This document shows, one piece after another, positions 17,102 through 26,856 of a stretch of 64,000 bases of DNA. A program made the translations under genes and the position numbers. Source of the DNA: an uncultured Bacteroidota bacterium. Lineage in GTDB: Bacteria; Bacteroidota; Bacteroidia; AKYH767-A; OLB10. Numbering within the stretch: position 1 is the first letter of the stretch; each line of letters opens with the position of its first letter. The stretch is taken from assembly GCA_900696575.1 (NCBI GenBank), contig CAADHD010000024.1, positions 62,001 through 126,000 of the forward strand, in the 5' to 3' direction. The notes under the pieces were generated by a model. The model searched no databases. It saw nothing but the letters and a program-made list of their open reading frames with translations, and was not told where the DNA came from.

Positions 17102-18007
17102 TCAGAAACCCGGGCAGGCATCATTAACATCATGCTTTTTTCTGGTGATACCGAGCAACCCGCCTCGTTTTCCGCGTCCGCCACCGGGAGTACCCGGATT
17201 AAAAATAACCGAGATGCCGATGTGCGAATAGCTGTCTTTCATCTTGGGATTACCGCGGCTGCGCCCGGCAGGCGGATAAAGAGGTTCTAACCTGCGGTTG
17301 GCCAGCGCAACGGTAAGTAGCCCATAAGGGGCAGAAGCAAGCAATGCAGAATCAACATAAAAGGTGCTTACATCGTCAATGTAATCGGTGTTGGTTTTAT
17401 GATGCCCATAATCTACCCGTATTCTCCATTTAGGAGATGGCTGAATGGAAATGCCTATTCCCACCGGAAAGGAAATACCTGTTAAGGAATAAGGCTTGTT
17501 AAAGGTAACCTCTGTTATATTCTGACCTTCTGTTCCCAAAGGATGGAGTTCATACCAACGGCCATTGTACAGGGCTTTGGGGTTAAATTTAAAAGCCCCT
17601 GCTCCGCCATAAATAAACGGGTTTACAACAGGTCTGCGGTTTAAATTACGAAGTGAAAATTCAAAATGAACGGCCAGTTCGTTGATAGAAGATTTGAAAC
17701 TTTGATTCCGCAACAGGTTGTCTTTTTCGGTAGCTCTGGCATCATCAGCCGCTACACTTCCATGCATAAAGTTTATTGACATTTCAGCATGAGAGAAAAT
17801 GCGGTTTACTACTCCTACCCTGACGAATGGTTTAAATGAACTTGTCTTGGAAAAAACCTTATCCAATTTTTCGCTCAGGTCGCCCTGATACCACATTACA
17901 CCTGTTCCGGCAAGGAAGCCGGTATTACCTTGAGCAAAAGATAATTGTTGAAAACCTGAAAGCAGGAAGAATAAACAAAGCGAAGAAAAAAACTTAAATT
18001 GATTCAT
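17102..18007 (-). CDS. Outer-membrane beta-barrel protein (DUF6089-like)
   Basis: 301 aa. A signal peptide (CLFFLLSGFQQLSFAQ) is followed by GNTGFLAGTGVMWYQGDLSE, a start typical of the Bacteroidetes DUF6089/OmpW-like barrel group. Alternating amphipathic strands such as AEMSINFMHG, AVHFEFSLRNL and WRIRVDYGHHKTNTDYIDDV support a small barrel. The C-terminus after SHIGISVIFNPG is basic and Gly-rich (GGGRGKRGGLLG), which is unusual for a barrel end. Substrate or role unknown. A TAnnTTTG box lies at 18048-18055. Confidence 0.75.
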   Translation of the reverse strand: MNQFKFFSSLCLFFLLSGFQQLSFAQGNTGFLAGTGVMWYQGDLSEKLDKVFSKTSSFKPFVRVGVVNRIFSHAEMSINFMHGSVAADDARATEKDNLLRNQSFKSSINELAVHFEFSLRNLNRRPVVNPFIYGGAGAFKFNPKALYNGRWYELHPLGTEGQNITEVTFNKPYSLTGISFPVGIGISIQPSPKWRIRVDYGHHKTNTDYIDDVSTFYVDSALLASAPYGLLTVALANRRLEPLYPPAGRSRGNPKMKDSYSHIGISVIFNPGTPGGGRGKRGGLLGITRKKHDVNDACPGF

Positions 18008-18047
18008 GGCAGTTATTCAGTTGGAGCAGGTTGCAAGAAATTTCTTA

Positions 18048-18055
18048 CAAATCTA
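18048..18055 (-). promoter_or_regulatory. -7 box (TAGATTTG) before the beta-barrel gene
   Basis: A perfect TAnnTTTG match on the minus strand, 40 bp before the ATG at 18007 and just past the gpmI stop. Confidence 0.4.
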
Positions 18056-18089
18056 CCGGCTGATTATACGGCCACTCTTATGCGAAAGT

Positions 18090-19616
18090 TTAAGATATTA
18101 ACAAAGTTTTCCCTGTCATTTCAACAGGAACAGGAACATTTAAGAGTTGTAAAATACTGGGGGCTAAATCGGCAAGAATTCCGTTTTTAAGGTTTAAACT
18201 GCAGGGCTTTCTGTTTACCAGAATGCAGGGAACCGGATTAGTAGTGTGAGCCGTATTGGGGCTGCCGTCTTTATTCATCATTTTTTCGGCATTACCATGA
18301 TCGGCAGTAATTAAAAATGTGTAATCCTGTTCCAATCCGCATTCCAGAATTTTCTTTACGCAGGAGTCAACGGTTTGAATAGCTTTGATGATGGCAGACC
18401 TGACTCCTGTATGACCCACCATATCCGGATTGGCAAAGTTGAGACAGATGAAATCATACTTTTCCGATTTAATGGCAGCCAGCATTTTAGCCGTTACTTC
18501 AGGGGCACTCATTTCGGGTTGCAAATCATACGTAGCCACTTTGGGTGAAGCAATCAAAGCACGGTCTTCGCCAGGAAAAACTTCTTCCCTGCCACCCGAA
18601 AAGAAAAAAGTAACATGAGGATATTTTTCGGTTTCAGCAATGCGGAGTTGGGTCAAACCTGCTTTGCTGATCACTTCGCCTAAAGTATTCTGAAGGTTAT
18701 CTTTTTCAAAGATAACATTTACGTTCTTAAACTTATCATCATACCGTGTCATGGTTACATAATGCAGCGGAATTATTCGCATACCGTATTCGGGCATATC
18801 CTGTTGAGTAAGCGCCTGTGTTATTTCCCGGCAACGGTCAGTTCTGAAATTAAAACACAAAACGGCATCACCGGGTTCAATAACAGCAACAGGTTTTCCG
18901 TCTTGTATTATCACTTTAGGTTTCACAAACTCATCAGTAATTCCGATTTGATACGAATGCTCAACTGCTTCAATGGGTGAATAAAAAGATTCACCTGCGC
19001 CATGCACCAGCAAATCATAAGCCTCTTTAACACGTTCCCAGCGTTTATCCCGGTCCATAGCATAATACCTGCCGATAACAGAAGCGATCCGCGCTCCGGT
19101 TTTATTTGTTTTTTCAATCAAATCATTAATATAAGTGAGACCGCTTTTGGGGTCGGTATCGCGACCATCAAGAAATGCATGAATAAAAATTTTATTCAAT
19201 CCCTTTTCTGCAGCCTGTTCACACAGCCTGATAAGGTGATTGATATGAGAATGTACACCGCCATCTGAAACAAGTCCCATCAGATGCAATGGCTTGTTAT
19301 TTTCTAAAGCATAGTGGAATGTCTGATTCAGGACAGGATTCTTATCAAGCGTTTTTTCTTTAATGGCTTTATGGATAAGCGCCAGCTCCTGATACACAAT
19401 TCTTCCTGCTCCGATATTCAGATGCCCGACTTCTGAATTACCCATCTGGCCATCGGGCAGGCCCACATTTTCACCGGAAGTAAGCAGTTCACAAACCGGA
19501 TAATTTTTCATCAGTCCAAAAACATAAGGAGCATTGGCCGGAACCACTGCATTAGCTTCGGAAACGGGAGCATTGCCCCAACCGTCAAGAATCATTAAAA
19601 TTACTTTTCGTTTCAT
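18090..19616 (-). CDS. gpmI: 2,3-bisphosphoglycerate-independent phosphoglycerate mutase
   Basis: 508 aa. It interconverts 3- and 2-phosphoglycerate in glycolysis using two metal ions. D11 in LMILDGWG and the phosphoserine S61 in GQMGNSEVGHLNIG are the canonical catalytic sites. HAFLDGRDTDPKSG, FNFRTDRCRE, the metal site NFANPDMVGHTG and TADHGNAEKM also match. The frame opens at a TTG (19619), but the ATG at 19616 gives the family N-terminus MKRKVILMILDGWG. The ATG begins 4 bp after the stop of the upstream histidine kinase gene, so the two share a transcript. Confidence 0.96.
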   Translation of the reverse strand: MKRKVILMILDGWGNAPVSEANAVVPANAPYVFGLMKNYPVCELLTSGENVGLPDGQMGNSEVGHLNIGAGRIVYQELALIHKAIKEKTLDKNPVLNQTFHYALENNKPLHLMGLVSDGGVHSHINHLIRLCEQAAEKGLNKIFIHAFLDGRDTDPKSGLTYINDLIEKTNKTGARIASVIGRYYAMDRDKRWERVKEAYDLLVHGAGESFYSPIEAVEHSYQIGITDEFVKPKVIIQDGKPVAVIEPGDAVLCFNFRTDRCREITQALTQQDMPEYGMRIIPLHYVTMTRYDDKFKNVNVIFEKDNLQNTLGEVISKAGLTQLRIAETEKYPHVTFFFSGGREEVFPGEDRALIASPKVATYDLQPEMSAPEVTAKMLAAIKSEKYDFICLNFANPDMVGHTGVRSAIIKAIQTVDSCVKKILECGLEQDYTFLITADHGNAEKMMNKDGSPNTAHTTNPVPCILVNRKPCSLNLKNGILADLAPSILQLLNVPVPVEMTGKTLLIS

Positions 19617-19620
19617 CAAT

Positions 19621-20580
19621 TTATTTTTTCAGAATCATCTCTATCACTGCGCCATGAGGCTTATTGTCCTTTATGAAAACTTTTCCTCCATGCAATAAAG
19701 CAACATTCCAAACTATGTAAAGACCAAGCCCGGTACCTTTGGCAGCACGCGTTTCTTCATTGCCGATACGGTAAAATTTTTCAAAAATCTTCTTTCGTTC
19801 ATGAGCCGGAATGCCCGGCCCGTTATCGCTGACGGAAAGGATAACATGTTTATCGCGCTCCTTGAGCTGAACCCGAATTTTTCCGTTTTCGGGCGAATAC
19901 TTTTCCGCATTATCTATTAGATTCAAAACAGCCGACTGCAGCGCCAGCGAATCGCCATGTATAAAAATTCCGGGCTGAACCTCGCCTTCTGTTTTCAGAT
20001 TCTTCTTATTTACGCCCTGCCGCATGGTTATTGCTTCCTCAACAAGTTCACTTAGATTTATCTTTTCTTTATTAAGATGAAATGATTTGTCTTCGTAACG
20101 CGCGGCAGCCAATGCATTTTCAACAAGCACATCAATTCGATTGGTTTCCATGATAGCACGGTTGAGAATTTTACTTTGCTGTTCTTTATCCAACTGATGT
20201 TTTTCCAGTGTTTGCAGGCTGAGTTTAATGGCAGCCAGTGGCGATTTGAATTCATGGGTTACAGCCAATAAAAAATTACGCTGCTGGCGGGAAAGGGTAA
20301 ATTCTTTTTTGAACGAACGTTGTGTAAGATGAATTCCGGCAAGCAGGAGCAATCCGAAAACAACGCCTTCTCCGGCTATCATCATCCAGCGTTTGTGCAA
20401 ACTGTTCAATAAGGTATATTCTTCCTTTTCGGTATTGGCTTGAGCTTTATTCTGAAGTTCAAGAAGTTTGACTTTATGTTCGTAAACCTCGTCATTGAGT
20501 TTTACCAGCAGGTATGACCACCAGCAGAATTGCAGCAAAATGTAAAGTACCAGTGCATAAAAAAACAGAAGGGGTTTCAT
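19621..20580 (-). CDS. Orphan sensor histidine kinase
   Basis: 319 aa. Two membrane helices (FFYALVLYILLQFCWWSYLLV near the start and AGEGVVFGLLLLAGIHL near 72-88) enclose a short periplasmic loop of about 45 residues that looks coiled-coil (VYEHKVKLLELQNKAQ). There is no HAMP domain. The HisKA box is VTHEFKSPLAAIKLSLQTL and the ATPase motifs are NLIDNAEKYS, DNGPGIP and KGTGLGLYIV. No response regulator is adjacent. The ATG directly follows a T-run after an 18-bp palindrome (20589-20606), and a near-consensus promoter lies just upstream. It shares a transcript with gpmI downstream. Confidence 0.93.
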   Translation of the reverse strand: MKPLLFFYALVLYILLQFCWWSYLLVKLNDEVYEHKVKLLELQNKAQANTEKEEYTLLNSLHKRWMMIAGEGVVFGLLLLAGIHLTQRSFKKEFTLSRQQRNFLLAVTHEFKSPLAAIKLSLQTLEKHQLDKEQQSKILNRAIMETNRIDVLVENALAAARYEDKSFHLNKEKINLSELVEEAITMRQGVNKKNLKTEGEVQPGIFIHGDSLALQSAVLNLIDNAEKYSPENGKIRVQLKERDKHVILSVSDNGPGIPAHERKKIFEKFYRIGNEETRAAKGTGLGLYIVWNVALLHGGKVFIKDNKPHGAVIEMILKK

Positions 20581-20606
20581 AAAAAAATGCCGCAGAATTC
20601 TGCGGC
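20581..20606 (-). terminator. Palindrome plus T-run abutting the histidine kinase start
   Basis: GCCGCAGAATTCTGCGGC (20589-20606) is a perfect 18-bp palindrome followed on the minus strand by ATTTTTTT and then directly the ATG of the kinase (20580). It has the form of an intrinsic terminator for the 1846-aa PKD gene, but it also lies between the kinase's -7 box and start codon, where it could act as an operator or RNA control hairpin. Confidence 0.55.
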
Positions 20607-20634
20607 AAAGTTAGTCTATGTTTATGGCCTCAAA
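20606..20634 (-). promoter_or_regulatory. Near-consensus Bacteroidetes promoter for the histidine kinase
   Basis: The minus strand has TTTG (20634-20631), 17 bp, then TAACTTTG (20613-20606), matching the TTTG/TAnnTTTG pattern. The -7 box shares its last base with the palindrome at 20589-20606, so transcription would start inside the palindrome. Confidence 0.6.
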
Positions 20635-20636
20635 GT

Positions 20637-23600
20637 CTATTCATCAATTACGGTTTCGGTTTCATTTCCATCCACTATTTTTATCTGTATCCATTGTCCG
20701 TCTGAATTACGTTTTTCAATTATGTAATAATCCACTCCGGTATCCCACTCCTTGTATTCCGACCAGTTCAGGTTTGTTCTTTCCTGACTCCATTCTGATT
20801 GCAGAAGAATGGAAGAGCCTTCATTGCTTAAGGCTCCGCTTAAACTACAGTCGTTAATAACATCTACTTTGTAGTAATAATGATTTTTGTTCACATTCAC
20901 TGAATTGTCAATGTAGCTGTAATTACCTGCCGGAACACTGGCAATAACACTGAAATTGAAATTATCAGTTGAACGCAAAATGTTGTATTTCATCACACGG
21001 TCAGGCGCCATGTTGGGAGCTGACCATTCGGTTAAAACATTTTTATTGAAAATAACCGTAGAACGAACAATCTCAACTTTCTGGCCGGCCAAAGCATTTA
21101 GCGGAGTAGCCACAGCCGTATCGCTTAAAGAATGATAGGGATTGCCACACAAGTCTCGTGCTGTTATGCGATAAGAATAAGGGAAAGGACAATTCAAGGT
21201 GGTGTCAGTAAACGTTAGCGGGCCATTGCCGCTTACCGAACCCACCATTTGAGAAGAACCTGATGGCAATTCTATGCGGTTAATTTCATACACCGAAACC
21301 GGGCAGCCGCCATAAGGAGTCCACGTTACTTTTATGTTGGTACCCTGCGTCTGTGCCGTAACATTAATGGTTGTATGTGCCTGCGACTGGCTTAACGGAA
21401 GTTTATACTGACAGCGGTCAACCGTTTGTAATTTGTAAGTGTAAACATTGTTCAACGTGTTTAACCCATTATCAACATAAACAAGGTTTACATTCGGATT
21501 GGTGTTGTTGGTATCAACTAATGTATAAATCAAATCATAATTTGCAGTAGTTTGATTGTAGCGGAACAAACGGTATTCATATAAATCTAAAACAGGTGAA
21601 GGCATCCATTTCAATTCAGTGGAAGTATTATTTAGTACAGATACACTAAGTAAAGGCGTAACCGGAGGCGGAATGGTGTCATATACCTCGATTAAATCAA
21701 CTTCGGTATGCAAATCGGAACAGCCGTTGTCATTAGTAACAGTAAGGCTGACGGTATAAAAACCGGGATTGGACAGGGTCCATGATGGCGATGGCGCATT
21801 GCTAACTAAATTTCCAAGTGTCCACAGATAGGTTGGATTAAAAGTACCGGTTGAGGTGCTGATAAGTGTAACTAAGGTAGATGGACACAACCCGGTTGAA
21901 GATGCCGTAAAAGAAGCAACTGGTGTTTGTTTTACATGAACCTGCGGCAGATACAATGTATCCGTGCAACCGTTGTTGGAAATGGCCACGAGATAAGGTG
22001 AGAATAAACCGTGTTGGGTGTAGATATGCGAGGCAGTAAAACCAGCAGAAGTGTTTCCGTCTCCAAAATACCATACATAACTGTCGGCATTCAATGAATT
22101 ATTGCCGAAAGAAACACTTAGCGGTTGGCATCCGGCCGTATCGGAGATAGTAGCGATAGCCGTTGGAGAAAGATTTACAGTTACCGAAGCGGATGTTGAA
22201 TGGCTGCAGCCGTTATCGTTGGTGATGGTAACATTTATGGTGTAGCTGCCCGGATTCGGATAAACCGTACCGGGAGAAGCCGATGTTGAACTTTGCCCGT
22301 TGCCGAAATTCCATACATATACAGGATTCTGAAGCAAAGACGACTGATTATTTACCTGCATATTCATGGGTGTACAACCTATAGCAGGAACGGGTGTAAA
22401 CTGAGCAACAGGGGTTATCCAGGCATCAGCCGTGGCTATTTGGGCCGTATCGCTGCAGCCGTATTGATTGTAAGCTACCAATGTTATCGTATAGTTACCG
22501 TAAGTGTTGTAAGTGTAAGTGGGATTATTTGCATTTGATGAATCGCCATTACCAAAATGCCATGTCAGATTTGAATAAGCATACGATTGGTTCTGAAATG
22601 ATACCTGCAGCGGAGTACAGCCTGCCAATGCTGAGGTTGCTATTCCCTGAGCAGAAGGAACTGGATAAACAACAATTGGGTCGGGATAAGTAAAGTAGGA
22701 CGTGCATCCGAGCGAATCGGTAGTAATCAATGAAACAATGTAGCTGCCGGTATCAAGATAATTATGAGAAGGATTCTGTTGAGTTGAGGTATATCCATCT
22801 CCGAAGTTCCACAACCAGGTAGCGGCATTGACAGATGAATCGGCAAACTGAACAAAAGTGTTTAAACAATTGGTGTTTGATGTAAGCGTGAAGTAGGCAT
22901 AAGTTCCCGGCACTGTTATGTAATCGTTTCTCACCTTAACGGCTGAGCAACCCAGCGAGTCCCATATACGAAGGGAAACTGTATAGCTTCCCGGTATGCT
23001 GTAGATATGCGAAGGATTCTGAACTGTGGAAGAAGTGCCATCCCCAAAATCCCACAGCCATTGCACAGCACCAGTTGAAAGATCATTAAACTGAACCTGA
23101 GACGGAGCGCAAACAGCCACCGTTGGTGAGTTAAAATCAGGAACAGGCCTGATGACATGAATTTTTTCAGGCAAGGTAATAGTGCTGGTACAATTGCCGA
23201 GAGTAACGGTCAAAGTTACCGTATAAACTCCGGCATTAGTATAAGTGTGTGAGGGATTCTGTTGTGTAGAAGTATTTCCGTCTCCAAAATTCCACAACCA
23301 TGAAGTGGCTCCCGGAGAATTATTCTGAAAAGAAGCAACAAATGGTCTGCATCCAATTGTATCAGCTACAGAGGCAGATACATTTACTCCGGTAACATTG
23401 GGTTTAGTAACAGATTTAACACAACCATTAGCATCAGTAATTGTAAGTGTTACCTGACCTGAAGGCTGGTAAGTAAACAAATGCGAAGGATGTTGCTGAG
23501 TAGAAATATTGCCATCTCCGAAATTCCATAACCATGAGACTGCATTGGTACTTAAATCGGTATAACTAACAGAAATCGGAAAGCAGGGACCGCTGGACGT

Positions 23601-26177
23601 AAAGCTAAAGTCAGCCGTTGCTGTACCGATGGTGATGAGGTTATTCTGTATTACAGTCTTAGAACAGTTGCCATTGGTAGCAGTGAGCGTTACAGAATAG
23701 GTTCCCGGTGAAGAATAAGTATATACCGGATTTACATCAGTAGAGGTAACCCCGTTTCCAAAATCCCATAAATAAGTACTTGCACCTGTTGAAGTATTGT
23801 TGAACTGAACAGTAAGTGAATCACATCCTGCAAGAGGGGGTGTTGCCGTAAACCCGACATTAACTAAATACATTCCGAGCGGGCTTGTATAAAAAGTATC
23901 GGTACAACCTGCGGTTGAAGTAGCAATCAACGAAACAACATAGCTGCCCGGTGAAGTGTAGATGTGTGTTGGATTCTGAACTGTAGTAGCAGGGCTGCCA
24001 TCTCCGAAATTCCATACATAAGAACTGAACTGTGAAGGATTATTGATGTTAAATTGAACAGGTGAATTCACACAACTTGTGTTATTCAGAACCTGAATCG
24101 GATTGGGAATTCCGACTGTAACCGTGGTTGTTACCGATTTTACACAACCATAGATATTGGTAAGTGTCAAGGTAACCGTATAAGTACCTGATTGCGCAAA
24201 AACATGCACCGGGCTTTTTACAGTATCTACCGGTGAGCCATCACCATAATTCCAGACGTAAGAAACTATGTCAGGAGTAAGATTATCAAAGTGAAACTTA
24301 AAAGGTTTACACGGAGTTGAAGATATGGTTAAAATAGGTTCAGGAATGAACTCATAAACTTTAACAATCGCAAAGGGGTTGATGTATTGCCTGCAGCGAT
24401 CGGGCATACTTCCGTAAAAAGACACAATGTAGGTACCCGGAACTGTGTACATATATGAAGTGTTGGGTGTAAAAGCCGAATCGCCATTACCGAAAGACCA
24501 CATAGTAGTATCACAACCGGGTAAAGGATTGGTAAACGAAACTGGATAAGGCGCACAACCAATAATTGTGTCCGGCAAAACATAATTAACCTGACCATTA
24601 ACCACACGCACATAATTAGACCTTCTGACCGAATCCACGCAGCCTTGATTTGTAGTAATTTTTAATTTGATTGAATAATAACCAAGATTAATGTAAGTGT
24701 TAGTTGGAATCTGAAGGTTTGAAGTATTACCGTCTCCGAACTCCCAGTTCCAGGCAACCGCACCCGGGTAATTGTTAGGAGTAAAGGTAACAGGCAAGGG
24801 GCTGCAACCTGCTCTGGGGGCAGCATTGAAATTAGGAACACGTACAGGAATTACAACGGCATTATTTATAGTCTTGGTTGCGGTACATCCGTTTGGTGAA
24901 ACTGCCGTTAAGGTAACGTGATACGAACCAGCAGCGGGAAAAGTATGCAATGGATTAGCCAACGTGGAGGTGGTGCCGTCACCAAAATCCCATTGATAAG
25001 TTACTGCATTGGTTGACGTGTTATTAAACTGAAAAGTAAAATAACTGCATGGATCAGGCTGCGTAACCGTAAAATTTGCCAAAGGCAATGTATCCACCAT
25101 AATTCCGTTGGGATAAGTAGCTGTACCGTTACAGCCATTCGAAGTAGTTACGGTGAGTGTTATAGCATAATTTCCGGGAGCAGAATAAGTATGTGATGGA
25201 TTGGATAAAGTTGAGACCGGTGAACCATCACCGAAGTTCCACAGCCACGATGTTGCATTCTGCACAAGGGCTGTAAAAACCGTGGTCAAGTTATTACAAC
25301 CGGTAAGGTTAGTGGCCGTGAAAGAGGGTACGAGGCTGTTTCCTACATTGATGTAAGCAGGTTTAATAACGGTATCTTTACAACCGTTATTATTGGTAGC
25401 AATAAGCGATACTGTATATGAACCAATAGCGCCATAAACATGAGAGGGATTCTGCTGGGTAGAGGTATTGCCATCACCGAAATCCCACTGCCATGAAGAA
25501 ATACCGCTGCCGGTAGCCGTAAATTGAAAAACATCATTGGCATTACAGGACGAAGTAAAGCCAGCTGAAAAATTTACCGAAGGCTTGGGGTGAATTGTAA
25601 TGTAATTACTCCTGGTTTGAATGGTACTGCATCCGAATCCGTTGGTTGCTATTAATTTTACTGTATAAGTTCCGGAATTAGCATAAATATGGGTGGGACT
25701 CACGGCTGTTGAAGAATTTCCGTCCCCGAAGTCCCATATATATGAAATGGCTCCGGTAGAACTATTCAAAAAATTAATGACATGACTGTTTATACATGCT
25801 GCCAGAGGCGAGGCCGTGAAGACAGTACTGGGTGCCGGTACCGCATGTATGTAGTTTTGGGCAATGAATGTATCGCGCTGGCCATTAAGAGAATTGATGG
25901 CAACTAAAGTAACCGTATAAAATCCTGAACTAAGATAAACAGTAGTAGGATTCTGTAAGGTTGAGGTGTTTCCATTGCCAAAATCCCAATAGTAGGCATT
26001 TGCATTAGTTGAATTGTCGAAAAAATTTACAGTTAAAGGTACACAACCCGATGTGGGACTTGCCGAAAATGAAGCGACTACTTGTCCATGAACCTTGACA
26101 GAATTAAAAGAGAATATGCTTGCTGAAATGAAGCAATAAAGGATCAGATGTAAAAATCTTTTTTCCGGAATCGCCAT
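20637..26177 (-). CDS. Giant secreted PKD-repeat protein without a T9SS sorting domain
   Basis: 1846 aa. A signal peptide (MAIPEKRFLHLILYCFISASIFSFN...HGQ) is followed by about 18 PKD or PKD-like repeats of 80-90 residues with WxFGDG/WxFGNG cores (for example WQWDFGDGN, WLWNFGDGS, YVWNYGDGS, WLWDFGDGT). Three or so Fn3-like domains make up about 1515-1846. The frame stops in the last Fn3-like domain (YYIIEKRNSDGQWIQIKIVDG) with no FTPNxDGxND or NLYPNP tail, unlike the other complete giant surface proteins here. The stop is followed within 60 bp by the kinase gene, so a lost C-terminus or a different anchoring route are both possible. It is probably in an operon with the gene at 26230-26856, 52 bp upstream. 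Confidence 0.9.
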   Translation of the reverse strand: MAIPEKRFLHLILYCFISASIFSFNSVKVHGQVVASFSASPTSGCVPLTVNFFDNSTNANAYYWDFGNGNTSTLQNPTTVYLSSGFYTVTLVAINSLNGQRDTFIAQNYIHAVPAPSTVFTASPLAACINSHVINFLNSSTGAISYIWDFGDGNSSTAVSPTHIYANSGTYTVKLIATNGFGCSTIQTRSNYITIHPKPSVNFSAGFTSSCNANDVFQFTATGSGISSWQWDFGDGNTSTQQNPSHVYGAIGSYTVSLIATNNNGCKDTVIKPAYINVGNSLVPSFTATNLTGCNNLTTVFTALVQNATSWLWNFGDGSPVSTLSNPSHTYSAPGNYAITLTVTTSNGCNGTATYPNGIMVDTLPLANFTVTQPDPCSYFTFQFNNTSTNAVTYQWDFGDGTTSTLANPLHTFPAAGSYHVTLTAVSPNGCTATKTINNAVVIPVRVPNFNAAPRAGCSPLPVTFTPNNYPGAVAWNWEFGDGNTSNLQIPTNTYINLGYYSIKLKITTNQGCVDSVRRSNYVRVVNGQVNYVLPDTIIGCAPYPVSFTNPLPGCDTTMWSFGNGDSAFTPNTSYMYTVPGTYIVSFYGSMPDRCRQYINPFAIVKVYEFIPEPILTISSTPCKPFKFHFDNLTPDIVSYVWNYGDGSPVDTVKSPVHVFAQSGTYTVTLTLTNIYGCVKSVTTTVTVGIPNPIQVLNNTSCVNSPVQFNINNPSQFSSYVWNFGDGSPATTVQNPTHIYTSPGSYVVSLIATSTAGCTDTFYTSPLGMYLVNVGFTATPPLAGCDSLTVQFNNTSTGASTYLWDFGNGVTSTDVNPVYTYSSPGTYSVTLTATNGNCSKTVIQNNLITIGTATADFSFTSSGPCFPISVSYTDLSTNAVSWLWNFGDGNISTQQHPSHLFTYQPSGQVTLTITDANGCVKSVTKPNVTGVNVSASVADTIGCRPFVASFQNNSPGATSWLWNFGDGNTSTQQNPSHTYTNAGVYTVTLTVTLGNCTSTITLPEKIHVIRPVPDFNSPTVAVCAPSQVQFNDLSTGAVQWLWDFGDGTSSTVQNPSHIYSIPGSYTVSLRIWDSLGCSAVKVRNDYITVPGTYAYFTLTSNTNCLNTFVQFADSSVNAATWLWNFGDGYTSTQQNPSHNYLDTGSYIVSLITTDSLGCTSYFTYPDPIVVYPVPSAQGIATSALAGCTPLQVSFQNQSYAYSNLTWHFGNGDSSNANNPTYTYNTYGNYTITLVAYNQYGCSDTAQIATADAWITPVAQFTPVPAIGCTPMNMQVNNQSSLLQNPVYVWNFGNGQSSTSASPGTVYPNPGSYTINVTITNDNGCSHSTSASVTVNLSPTAIATISDTAGCQPLSVSFGNNSLNADSYVWYFGDGNTSAGFTASHIYTQHGLFSPYLVAISNNGCTDTLYLPQVHVKQTPVASFTASSTGLCPSTLVTLISTSTGTFNPTYLWTLGNLVSNAPSPSWTLSNPGFYTVSLTVTNDNGCSDLHTEVDLIEVYDTIPPPVTPLLSVSVLNNTSTELKWMPSPVLDLYEYRLFRYNQTTANYDLIYTLVDTNNTNPNVNLVYVDNGLNTLNNVYTYKLQTVDRCQYKLPLSQSQAHTTINVTAQTQGTNIKVTWTPYGGCPVSVYEINRIELPSGSSQMVGSVSGNGPLTFTDTTLNCPFPYSYRITARDLCGNPYHSLSDTAVATPLNALAGQKVEIVRSTVIFNKNVLTEWSAPNMAPDRVMKYNILRSTDNFNFSVIASVPAGNYSYIDNSVNVNKNHYYYKVDVINDCSLSGALSNEGSSILLQSEWSQERTNLNWSEYKEWDTGVDYYIIEKRNSDGQWIQIKIVDGNETETVIDE

Positions 26178-26229
26178 ATCGAAATCATAAGTTGGTGGTT
26201 AAAGAAAAGCTTGGCGCATTTTAAGTTTA

Positions 26230-26856
26230 TCAGTTGCCGTTACTGTTAGTAGTCTGCTTTCTGGCATAACCTGCCTTAGGATTATAGCTGGCATCCATGT
26301 TTATAATTGCATTGGCTGCACTGTAAAACTGCATGCCATCCCGTGTAATTTTTTTCACTCGGTAATAGGCAAAACCTTCGGGTGGCGACTCATCCATCCA
26401 ACTATAAAAGAGTTCAATTTCAGTACCGATGCCTTCTTTCACTCCGATGGAAGCATAGTCTCTTCCATCCTGAGAACGCTCTATGATATAAATGCAATCG
26501 GCAGGCTCGTTACGCGCTGTCCAGTTTAAAAAGACTTTACCGGAATTATAAATAGTAGAGTAATTGGATATGGTGCCGGCTGAAATTCCTGTAGATGCAG
26601 TTTCAGGATTCTCTGTTGAAACCCGCTGTGCCAACACATTACTTATCGTAAGCATTACCAAAAGGAATACTACTGCGTAAGTGAGAAACAAAAATTTCAG
26701 CGCACTGCCCTTCTCACCATCGCGATTGAAATACCTGCGAGGCTTGGCATACATGGCTAATCGGCCTTCGCGCATTTGCCTGTAGAGATCTGTATTTTCC
26801 CGGATTGTATTCATAGCATTTGTGCTTTGATCAAATGTAAATTGTTCTTGTGTCAT
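26230..26856 (-). CDS. Single-pass membrane protein with an Fn3-like extracellular domain
   Basis: 208 aa. The N-terminal 65 residues are polar and basic (MREGRLAMYAKPRRYFNRDGEKG) and precede one strong membrane helix (LKFLFLTYAVVFLLVMLTISNVL). The remainder (FLNWTARNEPADCIYIIERSQDG ... FAYYRVKKITRDG) resembles the Fn3-like domain found before T9SS tails in Bacteroidota proteins, but no sorting tail follows. The long cytoplasmic N-terminus suggests an inner-membrane protein with the Fn3-like domain in the periplasm. It lies 52 bp upstream of the 1846-aa PKD gene on the same strand. Function unknown. Confidence 0.75.
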   Translation of the reverse strand: MTQEQFTFDQSTNAMNTIRENTDLYRQMREGRLAMYAKPRRYFNRDGEKGSALKFLFLTYAVVFLLVMLTISNVLAQRVSTENPETASTGISAGTISNYSTIYNSGKVFLNWTARNEPADCIYIIERSQDGRDYASIGVKEGIGTEIELFYSWMDESPPEGFAYYRVKKITRDGMQFYSAANAIINMDASYNPKAGYARKQTTNSNGN

